A DNA stretch of 64,000 nt, taken from contig CAOLHI010003133.1 in assembly GCA_948474755.1 (NCBI GenBank), positions 124,001 to 188,000 of the forward strand. The letters are read 5' to 3'. The position numbers were made by a program, and so were the translations under genes. The notes below the pieces were generated by a model, which was not told the origin of the DNA, did not search any database, and saw only the letters and a program-made list of their open reading frames with translations. The DNA is from Ctenosaura bakeri (taxonomy: Eukaryota > Chordata > Lepidosauria > Squamata > Iguanidae). Of this stretch, positions 23,166-34,970 are shown piece after piece (within the stretch, counting starts at the first letter, position 1; the number at the start of each line of letters is the position of its first letter).

Positions 23166-23527
23166 GAAAGAGAATTGCATTTAGAGCTCCCCGGAGAAGG
23201 CAAGAGATCATGGTTGTAACCAGAGCTCAGAGAAGGCAGGGGAGAGTTACAGAATGCACATCCACACAAAAGACTATTCTGGACTTCTGCCAGCAAATGG
23301 GAACTAGAGAAACATTTATGGAGAAGATCAAATGCAAGGATAGTTCCACCACTGTTTTTTTTTTTTTTGCAACAGAAGCTCTGAACTCTACTCTTTTGGG
23401 GGATAACAACATCGACAAAGACTTTCTGGAACTCTCAGCAGTGCTATGCGACCAGGAACAGGAACAGGTGGGTAATTGGTCCCTATATTCAGAACTCTCA
23501 TGTGAAAATTCTTACTCTGTTCCCTGA
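23166..23527 (+). pseudogene. N-terminal frame of the 1.6 kb non-LTR element
   Basis: In-frame sequence inside the duplication-bounded element reads RAPRRRQEIMVVTRAQRRQG, then QKTILDFCQQMGTRETFMEK, and closes at 23527. The basic start and the position just after the 5' target duplication suggest the beginning of the element's ORF. The frame extends into upstream flanking DNA only by chance (to 23108). No domain is recognised. It contains a long T-run (about 23356) that encodes a phenylalanine tract. Confidence 0.45.
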
Positions 23528-23893
23528 AGAGAAGCCTCAATAAACTCCATGAGTTCTGTCATACAGAACAGCTTAGGATCCACTATACCAAATCCAAGGT
23601 GCTCATCTTTGGTAAGTGACCACCTAAAATTAAATGGTGTTTGGGTGGCAATAATATATAACAGGTCCCTTCTTTTAAATACTTGGGGGTATACTTTGAC
23701 GAGAAACTTACCTGGAAGACACAATTATGAAATATAAAAACAACAGTACAGAGGTCAGCCCATGCTACTTTGAAGTTCTTCTATTCTAAAGGGGGGAAAC
23801 TGGTGTTCCCAGCTCTGAAAGTGTATTCAGGGAAAATAGTGGCCCAAATGCTATATGGTGTAGAGATTTGGGGAGTAAATCATAGGAATCTGA

Positions 23894-24682
23894 ATGACCT
23901 GGAAGTCTGCCAGAATAAATTTTTTTGATCTTTGCTGGCAGTACCACCAGGAACTCCAGCTGCATTCCTCAGAACAGTTAGGTGTACCATCTGTAAAAGC
24001 AAGGTCTGAGTTGGCAATTTTTAAGTATTATAAAAGAGTCCTAGACATGACAGATGATCATCTGCCTAAGCTGTGCTTAGCCGAGCAATGGAAGATAGGT
24101 GGCTGGGCTAAGCTAGTCCAGGACCTGTTAATAACCAAAAGTCTATCAACAGATATTTTTGTCTTTGAGGGATTTAAAACTAAAGTGAGGGACTATATTT
24201 ATAAATTGGATAATGAGCAGGACCTAAGTGTAATTAAAAGATCAAAGTTTTCGCACTGGTATCATATGGTGAAACCTAATAATCTGAGAGCTCAGTTCCT
24301 GCATACACTCACTTTTCCCTCTTTGAGAATAGCATTTACGGAACTGCGTTTTCAAATTATGCCAACATCTGTTTTACATGGCAGATATAGAAACATCCTA
24401 AGACACCTAAGGATCTGCATTTGTGGCATGGGGGAGGTAGAAGACATCATACACTACCTATTTTTCTGTCTCCTTTATCAAAATCCTAAAAAGATATTTT
24501 TGGGACATATTCTGGCTCCCTTGCAAGGTGAGACTCCCTACATAAAACTTTGCTGGTTGCTCTCAGATTGTGATCCACTGGTTACATATAAAACAGCTTT
24601 ATTTGCCAAAGCTGCTAAAAGCATTTGTGCAAATTATTTGAAAGAGATTGCCATAGACTGTGTCAGGGACTCTCTGATTTAA
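23894..24682 (+). pseudogene. non-LTR retrotransposon ORF2 C-terminal domain (262 aa, open)
   Basis: The frame follows sequence reading LYGVEIWGVNHRNLNDLEVC (about 23850-23910), a block found after the RT domain of many non-LTR elements. It ends with a CCHC-like knuckle, CICGMGEVEDIIHYLFFC (C-x-C-x9-H-x4-C), typical of R2/R4/I/Jockey-type ORF2 tails. The homologous reading starts before the annotated methionine, in a neighbouring frame, with a break near 23925. It has no catalytic centre. The long open frame suggests a recent insertion. Confidence 0.7.
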
Positions 24683-24793
24683 TATTTATATGTATGTATA
24701 TATTTTTTATATTGGTTTTATGGTTTTAACTATATTTGTAATGGCTTTTAGTCAAATACAATAAAATTTACTGTACTGTTCTACAGTTTTTGG

Positions 24794-25081
24794 CCAGGAT
24801 TCATCAGGGTACATCCACTAATGAATCTGCTTTCTGTCAGCAGAAAGAAAGGTGCAATATTCCCTCCTCACTGCAGTTCCCATTCATCTCCACAACCTGA
24901 AAGGACAGAGTAACTGTTTTGAGCTGGTTCTTAGGCAGTGCTGAGGGCTTCAGGAGGAAGAGGAGAGGAAGAAAGTTTTATTATGTCAGTGCTGCAATAT
25001 GCATGGGATACCAACCTTACATCATGCTTTAAATAGAGCCATTAAAATCAATTAGACTTAAAGTAGTCATGAGTACACTAA
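24794..25081. other. intergenic DNA
   Basis: No recognised feature. Confidence 0.35.
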
Positions 25082-25611
25082 GGCCCTTTTCGCATGGGCC
25101 TTTTCTCGCACGACAGCCACGTGAGCCTCGCGGGAGTGGGAGCGTCGCTCCGCATGACGCACTCCCACTTCCGCCGGGCTCACGGGGCTGAAGCGGCGCG
25201 AGCGCGGGTTTTTTGATTTTCGCTTCGAAGCGAAAATCACCTGCGCTCGCGCAACGCTCCCGGCACCCGCGCGCACTTACCTCTTGTGCGGAGCGTCGGG
25301 GAGCCGGCCGGGTCGCGCTTCCTTCCCTCCGCCCCTGTGGAAGGAAGGGACGGGGCGGGGCGCTAGCGCGATGGACGTGACACGTCCTGCTTCGCGCGTG
25401 CGCGCAGGGGGGATGGACGGGACAGGCTCCTTTCTCGCGCGGGGGGGGATGGACGGACGCGCGAGCCGCTGCCGCCTCTGGGAGGCTGCTGCTTCCCCGC
25501 TCGTTCCTTTGCCTGCGGAAGGAAGGAGGGGAAGCAGCAGCCTCCCGGAGAAGGCTTCTTGCGCGAGCCGCCCTCCTCCGTCGCGCGAGCGCCAGCGCTG
25601 CGAAAAGGGCC
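25082..25611. mobile_element. family B foldback MITE, copy B6 (530 bp, CpG-rich)
   Basis: It starts GGCCCTTTTCGCATGG and ends GCTGCGAAAAGGGCC, flanked by perfect TAA triplets (25079-25081 and 25612-25614). The hairpin at 25215-25238 is a perfect 24-bp palindrome (GATTTTCGCTTC and its complement). GCACTTACCTCTTG at 25273 reads as a strong 5' splice site on the minus strand. The CpG-rich interior is related to B3 in inverse orientation. CpG retention suggests a young copy. Frames of about 147 aa on both strands are artefacts. Confidence 0.9.
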
Positions 25612-25614
25612 TAA

Positions 25615-26089
25615 GTCTATCCAGTTTCAGCGAATCTGATCTAAGTTTGGCTAAGTTTAGGATTAGGACTGGGAACCACGGGCTCACAATATATGTTTTA
25701 CTACAGCTCTTACCAGGCATAGCCTGGTAAGTATAGTTAAAGATGGCATGAGATACCGTTCCAAATATCTGAATAGCTCTACACTTCCTGTTTCTGGTGT
25801 AGATTTCTGACGTAGATCAAACTCTTGTGAATTGACTTAGGGCAATCTACTGTGTCCAAAAAAAAACAGCACAAGCATCTGAAACCTATGATAATGCATA
25901 CATATGTATCCTGTGTGTTTAATAAATTATTGAGACATACTTAAAATGTATCTTAACAAACAAATGAACAGGGCCAAATTCCAAATGCTGAAATGCATGA
26001 AATATACTATAGTTAAGTCATATCTCTTTCAAAATTTTGGAGTATGTAGTTAGGACTCAGTTTGCCAACCCTTTTTATTGGCCTTAAAA
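25615..26089. other. intergenic DNA
   Basis: No recognised feature apart from a short A-run. Confidence 0.35.
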
Positions 26090-26525
26090 AAACCAAGCAA
26101 AATAAGAATGATTTCCTGTCACATGTCTGTAAATATCATATGTAACAATACTGAAATCATTTACTACTATCATGGATGTATTTCAAAAAGTTTCTTTTTC
26201 TCAAAAAGCACTACTTGGTGGAGGAACACCTTTAAGTTCCAGCTCTCCAACAAGGTAGCTTCTATTCCACTGATGACAGATCAAACCTCCAAGGATATTA
26301 GGATTTTCCAGGAGCAAAAGCAGCATTTGGCTTTTGCTAAGGTCTTATTTTACTTTGTTATCCACATCCACTTGATGACAGCATCCAGATACTTTCTGCT
26401 CTCAGCTTTTAGAAAGAAAAAAATACGCTTGGGTGTTACCAGCATATTGATGATACCATATGCCAGAGTTCTGAACAGTCTCATCCAGCTGCTTAATGCA
26501 GATATTAAATAAGACTGATGATCAA
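26090..26525 (-). pseudogene. L2-like LINE reverse transcriptase fragment
   Basis: On the minus strand 26520-26400 reads IKQLDETVQNSGI and then a decayed YADDTQLY-type box (NTQAYFFLS), the RT catalytic region of L2 elements. The following 250 bp continue in matching style (LLLLENPNILGG). One catalytic position is lost and frames are broken. Confidence 0.5.
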
Positions 26526-27003
26526 CTTAACTACTAGGAAATGCTACCCAATTGCTCCTATAGGATTGAATATGGTATCTCTTGAGTTCTCCCTGAAAGT
26601 GAAGAACAGCAAGCCTAATGATCAAAATGGCCTAGCAAAACACCATTTTGGCCTCTTGTTATCCTAAGAGGTGGGACACTTTGAGGTCCACCCACAATGC
26701 CAGCATCTTCATAGAAACAGGGGGAATTATGGCTCAAAGGAAGCCAGTGAGAGAAGAGTAATGGCAGGATCTTTTCCTCTGTGTATACCAGTACTAACAG
26801 TAAAGAGGACTTCAGTTAAAAGGTTAAACGGAGTATTTTATTGGGAATAACAAGCATACAGGAAATTAGACACACTCAAGAACCATACAAGATGATCAGA
26901 AGTGAGGCAGGAAAGGTTGGATAGTGAGAGATTGGGTGGAAAGGGTGATAGTTACTGTTCCTGAAGTGGAAGGTTGAAGTTGAATAGCTTGGACAGCACA
27001 TCT

Positions 27004-29916
27004 TTTTTTGTAATATAATTTTATTAAAGTTCCAACATATAAAATAAACATATATAATTGTACATTTCATTGAAATATTTCTACTGTTCTTTCTCTCCTC
27101 TCTAGATTTCAATTTCTTCTATAAATTCAACATGCTGAAGTTACCTGTACTACACAAATATATGATAATATTTCATGATAGTTCCTGCAATGCATAAGTA
27201 CTATATATTATATCATGATATTCATCTGATTACATCTATTTGATATATCAACTGTATTTATACTTAAGCATTATCATCTGATAGTACCCAGCAATTACCT
27301 GACACAATTTCCCATTCTTTTTTAATCTCTTCATCTGATTTTCCCTTTAATCACTGAGAGACTATATCTGCATTTCTATTTTCAATCAAAGTTGCCCACC
27401 ATTGATCAATTGTGGGTATTTGATGAGTTTTCCATAATCTTGCAAATTCTATTCTAGCTGTCATGACCATATACAATATTATTCGCCAATATTTCTTTTG
27501 TACAGTGACATCAAACATATGCGTCATATTCAGCAAATACATTTCTGGTATTTTATCAAATTGTACATTCAATATTGTACATATCCTATTATGTATTTCC
27601 CCCCAATATTTCTTTGCTTTGTTACATGACCACCACACATGAAACATCGTACCGACCTCCTTTTGACATTTCCAACATTGTCCTGTTCCTGTTTTGTAAA
27701 ATCTCATAAGTTTTTCTGGTGTCATGTACCATCTATGAAACATTTTGTAATAGTTTTCTTTTAAATTCTGAGCTACTGTAAATTTCTGTGTTCTTTTCCA
27801 ACTCTGTTCCCAAGACTCTAACTGAATTGAATGTCCTACATTTTGAGCCCATAAGATCATTGTAGACTTTATTGTTTCCTCTTCCCTCTCTTGCTGTAAG
27901 ATTTCCTGATATATATGAGATAACAAATGTGGGGGATTTTAAAAAAGCCATTTTATCACTCCTTCTCTCTCCTTTTGTTCAATTCCATAGGTTTTTACAT
28001 CCATCTGAAATCTTTCAGTTAGCTGCCTACAGGGAAACCAATTCAATCTTATTCCTTCTTTTTCCAACTTCTCTCTTGTTTTGATCTTAATTATATTTAA
28101 AGCTGATTTTTCTATTATATCCTCATATCGGAGCTATTTATCTGTTTCGATCCATCTTCCAAAAAAAGCCTCTTGAGGGGACACCTATGAGGGGAGCTGC
28201 CTAATGTTTTTAGCCTTGTATTCATTCTATATCTTCAATAATGATTTTCTTATAAAATGATGTGAAAAATCTTTGTTGGTCCCTGCTTTATCATAAAACA
28301 TATAGGCATGCCACCCCATTCTTAAGTCCGCTCCTTCAAGTGCTAGCATTCTCATGTCCTGTAAGTTAATCCAATCTTTTATCCAAGTCATTCCCACTGC
28401 CTTGTAATAAAATGTAAATCTGGTAGTCCCAGTCCTCCTCTTGATGTTGGATCAGTCATAACATTCCATTTTATCCTGGGTTTATTACCTTGTCATATAA
28501 GTTTAGACAGCTCTCTCTTCCATTGTATAAAAGGCTTATTATTTGTAATAATAGGGAGATTTTGAAAAAGAAAATTCATTTTTGGAAGTATATTCATTTT
28601 TATAGCTGCTATTCTTCCCATTAAGGATAACCACATACGTGTCCAATTTTCCATATCTTTTGTTATTTCTTTCCATTTTTTTTTCATAATTATTTTGAAA
28701 TAGTTCATTCTTTCTTTTGCAATCCAGATACCTATATACTTTGCCTTCTGTCCTTTATTAAATCCTGTTGTGTGTATTATTTCCTTTTCTTCTTTGTCAC
28801 TCATATTCTTTGTTAACAAGACTGTTTTTTCCTTATTAGTTTTAAAGCCAGAGAATTCACCATATTTGTGTATTGTATCAGTCAAATATTTTATGCTGCT
28901 TGACGAGTCATCCAAAAACAAGACCAGATCATCAGTGAAAGCTTTAAGTTTATATTGATATTTTTTGATCTGGACTCCTCTGACACACTCGTCTTCTCTT
29001 ATTGTATTATTAAGTATTTCCATCGTCATAATAATAGTAAAGGAGACAACGGACATCCCTGTCTTGTCCCCCTATGTAGCTCAATACATTTCATTTTTTC
29101 TCCGTTGATCACCAATCGAGCTTGTTGTTGATTATAAATCGCTTCAATCCATGAAGAAAATTTATTTCCAGCTTCTGTTTGTTTTACAACCTTCTTCAAA
29201 AAGGTCCGGTTAATCATGTCAAAGGCTTTCACATCCACAAATATCATTGCTAATTTACATTCATTATGTTTTTCATAATATTCAATTATATTGAGCACCG
29301 TTCTAATATTGTCTTTCAAAGATCTCTTCGGGAGAAAGCCGTTTTGATCTTCATGTATAATATCTTGAAGAGCCCTTTTGAGTCTCGCTGGTAATATTAT
29401 AGCAAAAATTTTATAATCTGTATTTAAAAGTGAGATTGGTCTGTAATTCTTAACATCAGTTAAGTCTCTGTCTTCTTTTGAGATCAACACCACATTAGCT
29501 TTTTTCCAGATGTCCAGAATACCCACATTCATTATCTCATTTATTGTATTTTGTAAAGGCATAGATAATTCATGCTCAAAAGTTTTGTAATATCTCACCA
29601 TAAAGCTGTCTGGTCCAGGAGCTTTATGATTCTTTAAATTCTTGATAGCTTCAGATATCTCCATCATAGAAATAGACTTGTTTAAAACTGCTCTATGATC
29701 TTCAGTAAACCTGATTTTATTCATTTTTTCCAGATAGTCATTTATTTCATGTTCCTTTTTCAATGCAGAACTCTTACCCAACAGCTTTCTGTAATATTTA
29801 TAAAAGGCTTGTTTTATCTCTTCCTGTTTTGTGATTCTTTCTTCACCGATTTTTAGCTCCAATATGAATTTTTTTGTCCTTCTTTTTCGCAATATGTTGG
29901 CCAGCAGCTTAGAAGG
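27004..29916 (-). mobile_element. 5'-truncated L1 LINE with 15-bp target duplication
   Basis: TTGGACAGCACATCT is present at 26989-27003 and 29917-29931, an exact 15-bp target duplication. The element's poly(A) appears as a T-run at about 27003-27009 on the plus strand, so it is transcribed right to left. The content is L1 ORF2 from just before the RT to the 3' end. Length 2.9 kb. It is inserted in an LTR-like repeat. Confidence 0.93.
27351..29916 (-). pseudogene. L1 ORF2 fragment (RT and C-terminal domain), frameshifted
   Basis: From about 29860 the frame reads KNHKAPGPDSF, KNYRPISLLNTDYKIFA, DQNGFLPKRSLKDNI, IFVDVKAFDMIN and GTRQGCPLSPLL, the successive RT blocks of L1. A frameshift near 29040 leads to a second frame (28493-29056) with the catalytic box KAFTDDLVLFLDD, where FADD has become FTDD. 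The C-terminal zinc knuckle CWKCQKEVGTMFHVWWSC follows at about 27690-27635. The endonuclease domain is missing through 5' truncation. The ORF start at 30141 lies in flanking DNA and is not genuine. Confidence 0.92.
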
Positions 29917-30184
29917 TTGGACAGCACATCTGAGAGTAACATGGAGGAACAGGAATCTGGGGTACCACATGCAGTGCAACATGCCCAACATACTACAATT
30001 TACTGGGGTGGAGCTGGGGTTTCTATATCCTATTTCCTGCCCTGAAGGAGGGTGCTTGAACAAAGCAGTAAGGACTTTCTTATGGGGTTGACAAAGGAGT
30101 CCAGAATGGGCTGATTGTTTTAATTCTGGGTGACATAACATTGATGGGAATCATGTCACTCTCTTAATCTTTTGGTCAGGCAGT

Positions 30185-30504
30185 GTGAATAGGGAAGGTG
30201 TCTGTAGGATATTCTCACAGGAGGATTTCTGATTGCTTCACTTGGGCAATTTCACCTTCTTTTGTTTTTGGGAATGCTCACAACTTATAGTTTTTGAAAG
30301 GATTATCCCAAGCCCATCATCATCAGGCTTTCCTACCTAATCCTCTCTAAACTTATAATCTGATCATGTCTGAGGTCATCTTGACTTGGCACCTGTTTAC
30401 AGCCAGTGAACTTTCAAACATGTGTTTCAGCCATAAATATGTTCAATTATGAAAATAGCACATCCTGCAGCATGGGGGTGTATAGTGTGGTAACACGGTC
30501 TCTG
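30185..30504. other. intergenic DNA
   Basis: No recognised feature. Confidence 0.35.
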
Positions 30505-30630
30505 GTTGGTGTTAGAACACATACTCTGTACATAGAAGGTTTTGGGATCAATTTCTGATATCCTTAGACAAGGCTGCAGAAGTCCTGGAAAGGGATGGAA
30601 AGGAATTTTCTGAGAGTTGAGAACTTGACA
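30505..30630 (+). repeat. degraded tRNA-derived SINE
   Basis: ACATACTCTGTACATAGAAG, GGATCAATTTCTGATATCC and AGACAAGGCTGCAGAAGTCC follow the order of the tRNA-like SINE at 22050. The A-box part is not recognisable. Confidence 0.4.
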
Positions 30631-31154
30631 AAAATGTTGGTTTTGTACCTCTAGAAACTCATTGAAACAACATACACATTGCTTTGGAAATTTGTACATT
30701 TTTAAGGCTTAGAGTGCATTTTAGAAAAATAAAATATGTATGAAACCATGACCTAAATCCAACTGCTGTCCCAACTAGAGTAATAAATAGACTTTACATT
30801 AATTTTGACTTACCATTTGGCAAATGATTTAATGGCTTTAATCTAGCTGAGACTATTTTGTGTGCATATTTTAAAAATGTGCACAACGAGAGATCAGTAT
30901 TTTTTGGAAAACATGTACAAATACATTTTATTTGATGGGAAAAATGGATACAGAAATGTGAAAAATGGGAAGGATGCACACAAAAATATGCACAGTGGGA
31001 AATGGAAAATGATTATGAAAAAGGCACACAAATTTACAGGCAGGCAGGCTAGAAGAAGAAAAGGCTTGCAACCTGATGTGAATAAAGAATGGGATGAGAA
31101 GACAGGTTTGATTCACTGAAATGCACTGAAACTGAGACTGAGGTCTCTTTTACT

Positions 31155-31350
31155 TTGATATTACTTTAGATATCATTAGTCCACCATACGGGACCCTGGG
31201 GTTTGTATTTCCATGAAGTACTTAGAATTCTCCACAAGAGAGGTCTAGTGCTTCCCCAAACTATGAACTCCAGGATTCCATAGGATGTGGCAATGGCTGT
31301 CAAAATAGAATCATAATGCTATAACTGTGTCGTGTGAAAGAGATTTGAGA
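31155..31350. mobile_element. decayed family A-like MITE
   Basis: GGGACCCTGGGGTTTGTA on the left and GAACTCCAGGATTCCATAGG on the right, then AATGCTATAACTGTGTCGTG, match family A blocks. The termini are too diverged to read a target duplication. Confidence 0.5.
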
Positions 31351-33144
31351 GTTTTTCACAGCTCTAACTTTGAGGAGTCTGTGCCACTCAGTGCTGGAAA
31401 TACTATGTTAGCGGACCACTGCTAAGTCAACATCTTGTGTTCTTGTTAAAATAATCTAGAAATGTAACATGATAAGGAAAGGAGAGATTTCCCCTGTTGA
31501 TTTCCAGTTGTTAAAACTATCTCAATTCCCTACCAGAAGCTAGAAACCAAATTGAGATGGATAAAAAGATGCTTTCTTTAGGAGAAAAAAAACAAAACAA
31601 AAGAAAAACTTCATATCTTCAATACCTTTTCTAAAAGCAGGAAAGCTGGAAACTATCCTTCACTCTCTCAAGAGAGTAGAAATTTTCAACAGTAGTCAAA
31701 AATGACAATAGCTTGCTCATTTCTTTATTGTAGGAACATGGAAGATTTTTCCAGATATGGACCTCTTGGCCACATTCCTATATGTGCAGCCAATATATGC
31801 ACATTTACTTGAAAGAAAGTCCTGCCATTGTCGAAGTGATTTCTTACTCTTGCATAGCCATGCATAGGATTTCAAGCCTGGACTATATATTCTGCCCTTG
31901 AACTATCTGGTTGAATATGCTTCCTGTATGAGGAAAACTGTTTTTTTAAAAGCAAGTTTTTAAAAATCTGTTAAAATCATGAACAAACAATGACAAGCTT
32001 TCCCACAGAATCCAGATCAAGAACTGAACTTGCATCCTTCAATCAGTAAAGAACTACAATACATATTCAAACAGGATTTTATTAAGACTTCTATAGGGCA
32101 TTTAGCAATTTCTTTCACATATGGCTTCAATACATATACCATGTAAAAACCATTAAAACACTGGAAAGGAGAGTATGGGGGAAGAAAATGGAAAAAATAG
32201 ACTACAGAAGACATCTTTCCGTTCGATAAATCTGTTTCTCATTCTATATTTGAAATAACCAGACAAATGTTTTCACAGCTCTATAATATTATTATGCTGG
32301 GCTACAATTCCACTGGTGACTTCACCAAAAACAGTGCAGAAATGGAATTTATATGTATTGTATCCACACCTTGCCGTGTGTTCTGGCTTCTGCACAATTC
32401 CTGTTTTTCCAAAGTCACTTTCTGCCTGGCAGTGTTTTTATATTCCTTTTCCTGTAAGAACTGCTTCTATTTCCTACTTCTGTCATTGTAAACTTACTTC
32501 CTATCCATGATTAAACACTGTTCTCATAGGTTGCAGAACAAATGATACATGGAATTGCTTCACATCAAAGCTTTTGTTTTCACTGATAACTATCAGAATG
32601 ACTCCTTTCTGTTGAAACATGAAGAGAACAGTAAATTGGTCCTTGTTATAAACACCAATGTTTTGTGAAGTTCTGTGCCAAAATAGCGAAGTAAAAAATT
32701 GCCCTAAATACAAGCAGATTCATCTGGTGTGTAACAATCCTATATTCCATCTCACAGCTCCTAACTTTATTCAGTGGCATGTTCTTCTGAGTATGCATAA
32801 GATTACAGCCTTAGTGAAGTGAATGAATTCTACAATCATCCATATATCTGGGTCCAACATGTAATCTGTGTACTTCCTATCTTTCTCCATTTGCAAAGAC
32901 TCAAGGATAAGAAGTCATCGCTGAACAGTCAAAATAGGTAAATGTCTTTGTAAAGTCTGATTCAGTCAAAAACAGATTTTGAAAGTGCAGTATGAAATGC
33001 AATAGTGTAATAGTAAGAGTGGCCAGTTTCATGCAATAGAATTTTGGCAGGTAGCAAAGTGGTTAAAATATTGTTTCACTACTCCTGAGATTCTTGATTT
33101 TGTAGGGATTTTCTACTAATAAAATGCTATTTTTGCAGCATCTT
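31351..33144. other. intergenic DNA, no feature recognised
   Basis: About 1.8 kb of AT-rich sequence. Short frames lack exon signals, and no repeat family was identified. Confidence 0.4.
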
Positions 33145-33436
33145 TGAAAAACAAGTTTCTTTTCTGCTGCTCCAGAGACTAAGACATGGAGCAATGGATT
33201 CAAATTACAGGCAAAGAGATTTCACCTAAACATCAGGAAGAACTTCCTAATGGTAGGAGCCGTTTGACAGTGGGATATGCTGCCTCAGAGTGTGGTGGAG
33301 TCACCTTCTTTAGAGGTTTTTAAACAGGCTGGAGGGCCATTTGCTGGGGTGCTCTGAGTGTGTGTTGCTGCATGGCAAGGGGTTGGATTCAATAGCCATT
33401 GTGGTCTCGTCCAACTCTATGTTTCTATGATTCTAT
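33145..33436 (+). mobile_element. CR1 LINE 3' end
   Basis: CTGCTGCTCCAGAGACTAAG, CATCAGGAAGAACTTCCTAA and GGTTTTTAAACAGGCTGG match the 3' region of the CR1 at 14668-15423, as does the tail TTTCTATGATTCTATGG. It is shorter and more diverged than that copy. The tail abuts family A copy A2, which may have inserted into or beside it. Confidence 0.9.
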
Positions 33437-33638
33437 GGTCATTTCTGCCCTACACTGATATAGTGCTATTATTCCACTTTCAGTATGCTATGGGATCCTG
33501 GGGCTTGCAATGTAGGGAGGGACCTCTAGAATTCTCAGTCAGGGAGCTCTTTGGCCTCAGTAAACTACAAACCCCAGAATTCCACAGTATGTTGAAAGTG
33601 GAATAACAGCACTATAACAGTGTAGGGCAAAAATGGCC
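33437..33638. mobile_element. family A foldback MITE, copy A2 (202 bp)
   Basis: It starts GGTCATTTCTGCCCTACAC and ends GTAGGGCAAAAATGGCC. The arms carry ATTCCACTTTCAGTATGC and GTATGTTGAAAGTGGAAT. Length matches A1 and A3 exactly. Flanking triplets TAT and AAA do not match; the left border lies in the CR1 tail. Confidence 0.85.
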
Positions 33639-34970
33639 AAAGTCTCTGATAAAAAACCTCCTTTTTACATTTTTTTAAAAAAATGCCTCATTTTTTCAAT
33701 TCCAAATTTGAACTTGCAAATTTTGGAAAATTCTTATTAAAAACTGAAACAAATTTCCCACTCACTACACTTGTAGGCTGTGAATTGGTATATGGGTAAA
33801 ATCCCATGTCTTGGTCCTGAGATCTTTTCTTGCCCTCAGATGCAATACAGTGCCATTTTGGAGAATGTGCCAAATTTTAGGTATATGAGTTAGAAAAAAA
33901 AAATAGTAATCTAAGACAATGCCCTCTGAGTTGGATGGTAGCCTATCCAGAAACAATGAATGAACTTTTCAATAAGACTTCTATGCCTCTTAGTGGAAAC
34001 TGGCTTTTTAATATTCCAAACTCCTTTTCAGTTTAGTGAAGTTTTGGAATTCCATGTTTTACAAAATGCTATTTGATGTGCAGAAGCTAAAAGTGTGAGC
34101 AAAATCCAGTTCTTTAAAGCTTTTTCTTTCTTCTTTATGTTTTCCATTGTAACATAACAGTTTCTATTCACAGATAACAGAATATTAACTCAAATAGGGA
34201 TTTAGAAAGAGAGAAGCCAATGGTTTTCCATGAGCATTCATGAATTAGTAAATTAAGTATCCATGGAAACATTTATGCTGGGAAGAATGCCAAAAAAAAG
34301 TAGAAGTTAAAATTTCATACCCTTATGTATTTTTTTAAAGGATAAGAATGAGAATACGAAGAAAGAACTCAGCTATTTTGAGGGCTCAAAGGAGTGGAAC
34401 ATTCTCATTTATTAAAGTTACACTGGTACAAGTAACAACCATTTTGAACAACATGCAGCTTGCTATTGAATTAACTAGGATGTTTACTTGTAGTCATGTC
34501 TGATGATCTACGTTAGCTGTTGATTTGGTTCCTTACTGACTTAACTTGTTCCCTTGAAGTAAATGTAAATAACATTTCAGTAAAATATACTAATGATTGT
34601 CCCAGTTTCTATGTTCAGTGATACATTTTCACATCAATTTATCTGCCACCCCTCTTACCTGAATTTCTATAATGGAATTTCTTCATAGTACAGAGGATTC
34701 TAGGACACTGGTGGCTTGTGACCTGAATGGGAATGGGCATGCCTCACCTCACCACTTTTGGATGCTCTTGATTTGGGATATGTTCATGAAGGGTAACAGC
34801 ACAACCCGACTATGCACACTCTACCATGGACAATATTCTTCTGCAGTTCTGAATTGCAAACAAAACATGAGTGTTCTGTTGTGCCATTCGAGCCATGATC
34901 CCTCTCCTGGCATCTTTATTTCTAGACATAAAAGAAATGTTCAAGAGTTATTCACTATTCAAAAGTCTGA
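33639..34970. other. intergenic DNA, no feature recognised
   Basis: About 1.3 kb of mostly AT-rich sequence, no confident repeat or gene. Confidence 0.4.

Larger units (their letters stand above)
23166..24778 (+). mobile_element. 1.6 kb non-LTR retrotransposon, internally deleted, with perfect 15-bp target duplication
   Basis: TTCTACAGTTTTTGG occurs at 23151-23165 and again at 24779-24793, an exact 15-bp target-site duplication. Between them lies an N-terminal frame (to 23527), then RT-end sequence (NKLHEFCHTEQLRIHY, KSKVLIFG, about 23540-23615), then the C-terminal frame at 23894-24682. It ends AATACAATAAAATTTACTGT without a long poly(A). Most of the RT is missing, so the copy looks like a deletion derivative. 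The clade is uncertain; R4/Dong-like or a related group fits best from memory. Confidence 0.75.
26656..30184. mobile_element. LTR-like interspersed repeat, copy 1, split by an L1
   Basis: The pieces 26656-27003 and 29932-30184 together align with 39111-39647. Shared blocks are TGTTATCCTAAGAGGT at the start, AAGAACCATACAAG, AGAGATTGG.TGGAAAGGGT, CCAACATACTACAA, and ACATTGATG.GA at the end. Together they would be about 590 bp. The TG start suggests a solo LTR, but no clear CA end or internal region is seen. The 27004-29916 interval is a later L1 insertion. Confidence 0.65.

Noticed and set aside
25277..25730. 147- and 148-codon frames on opposite strands
   Set aside because: They mirror each other across the CpG-rich element B6 and show no domain.
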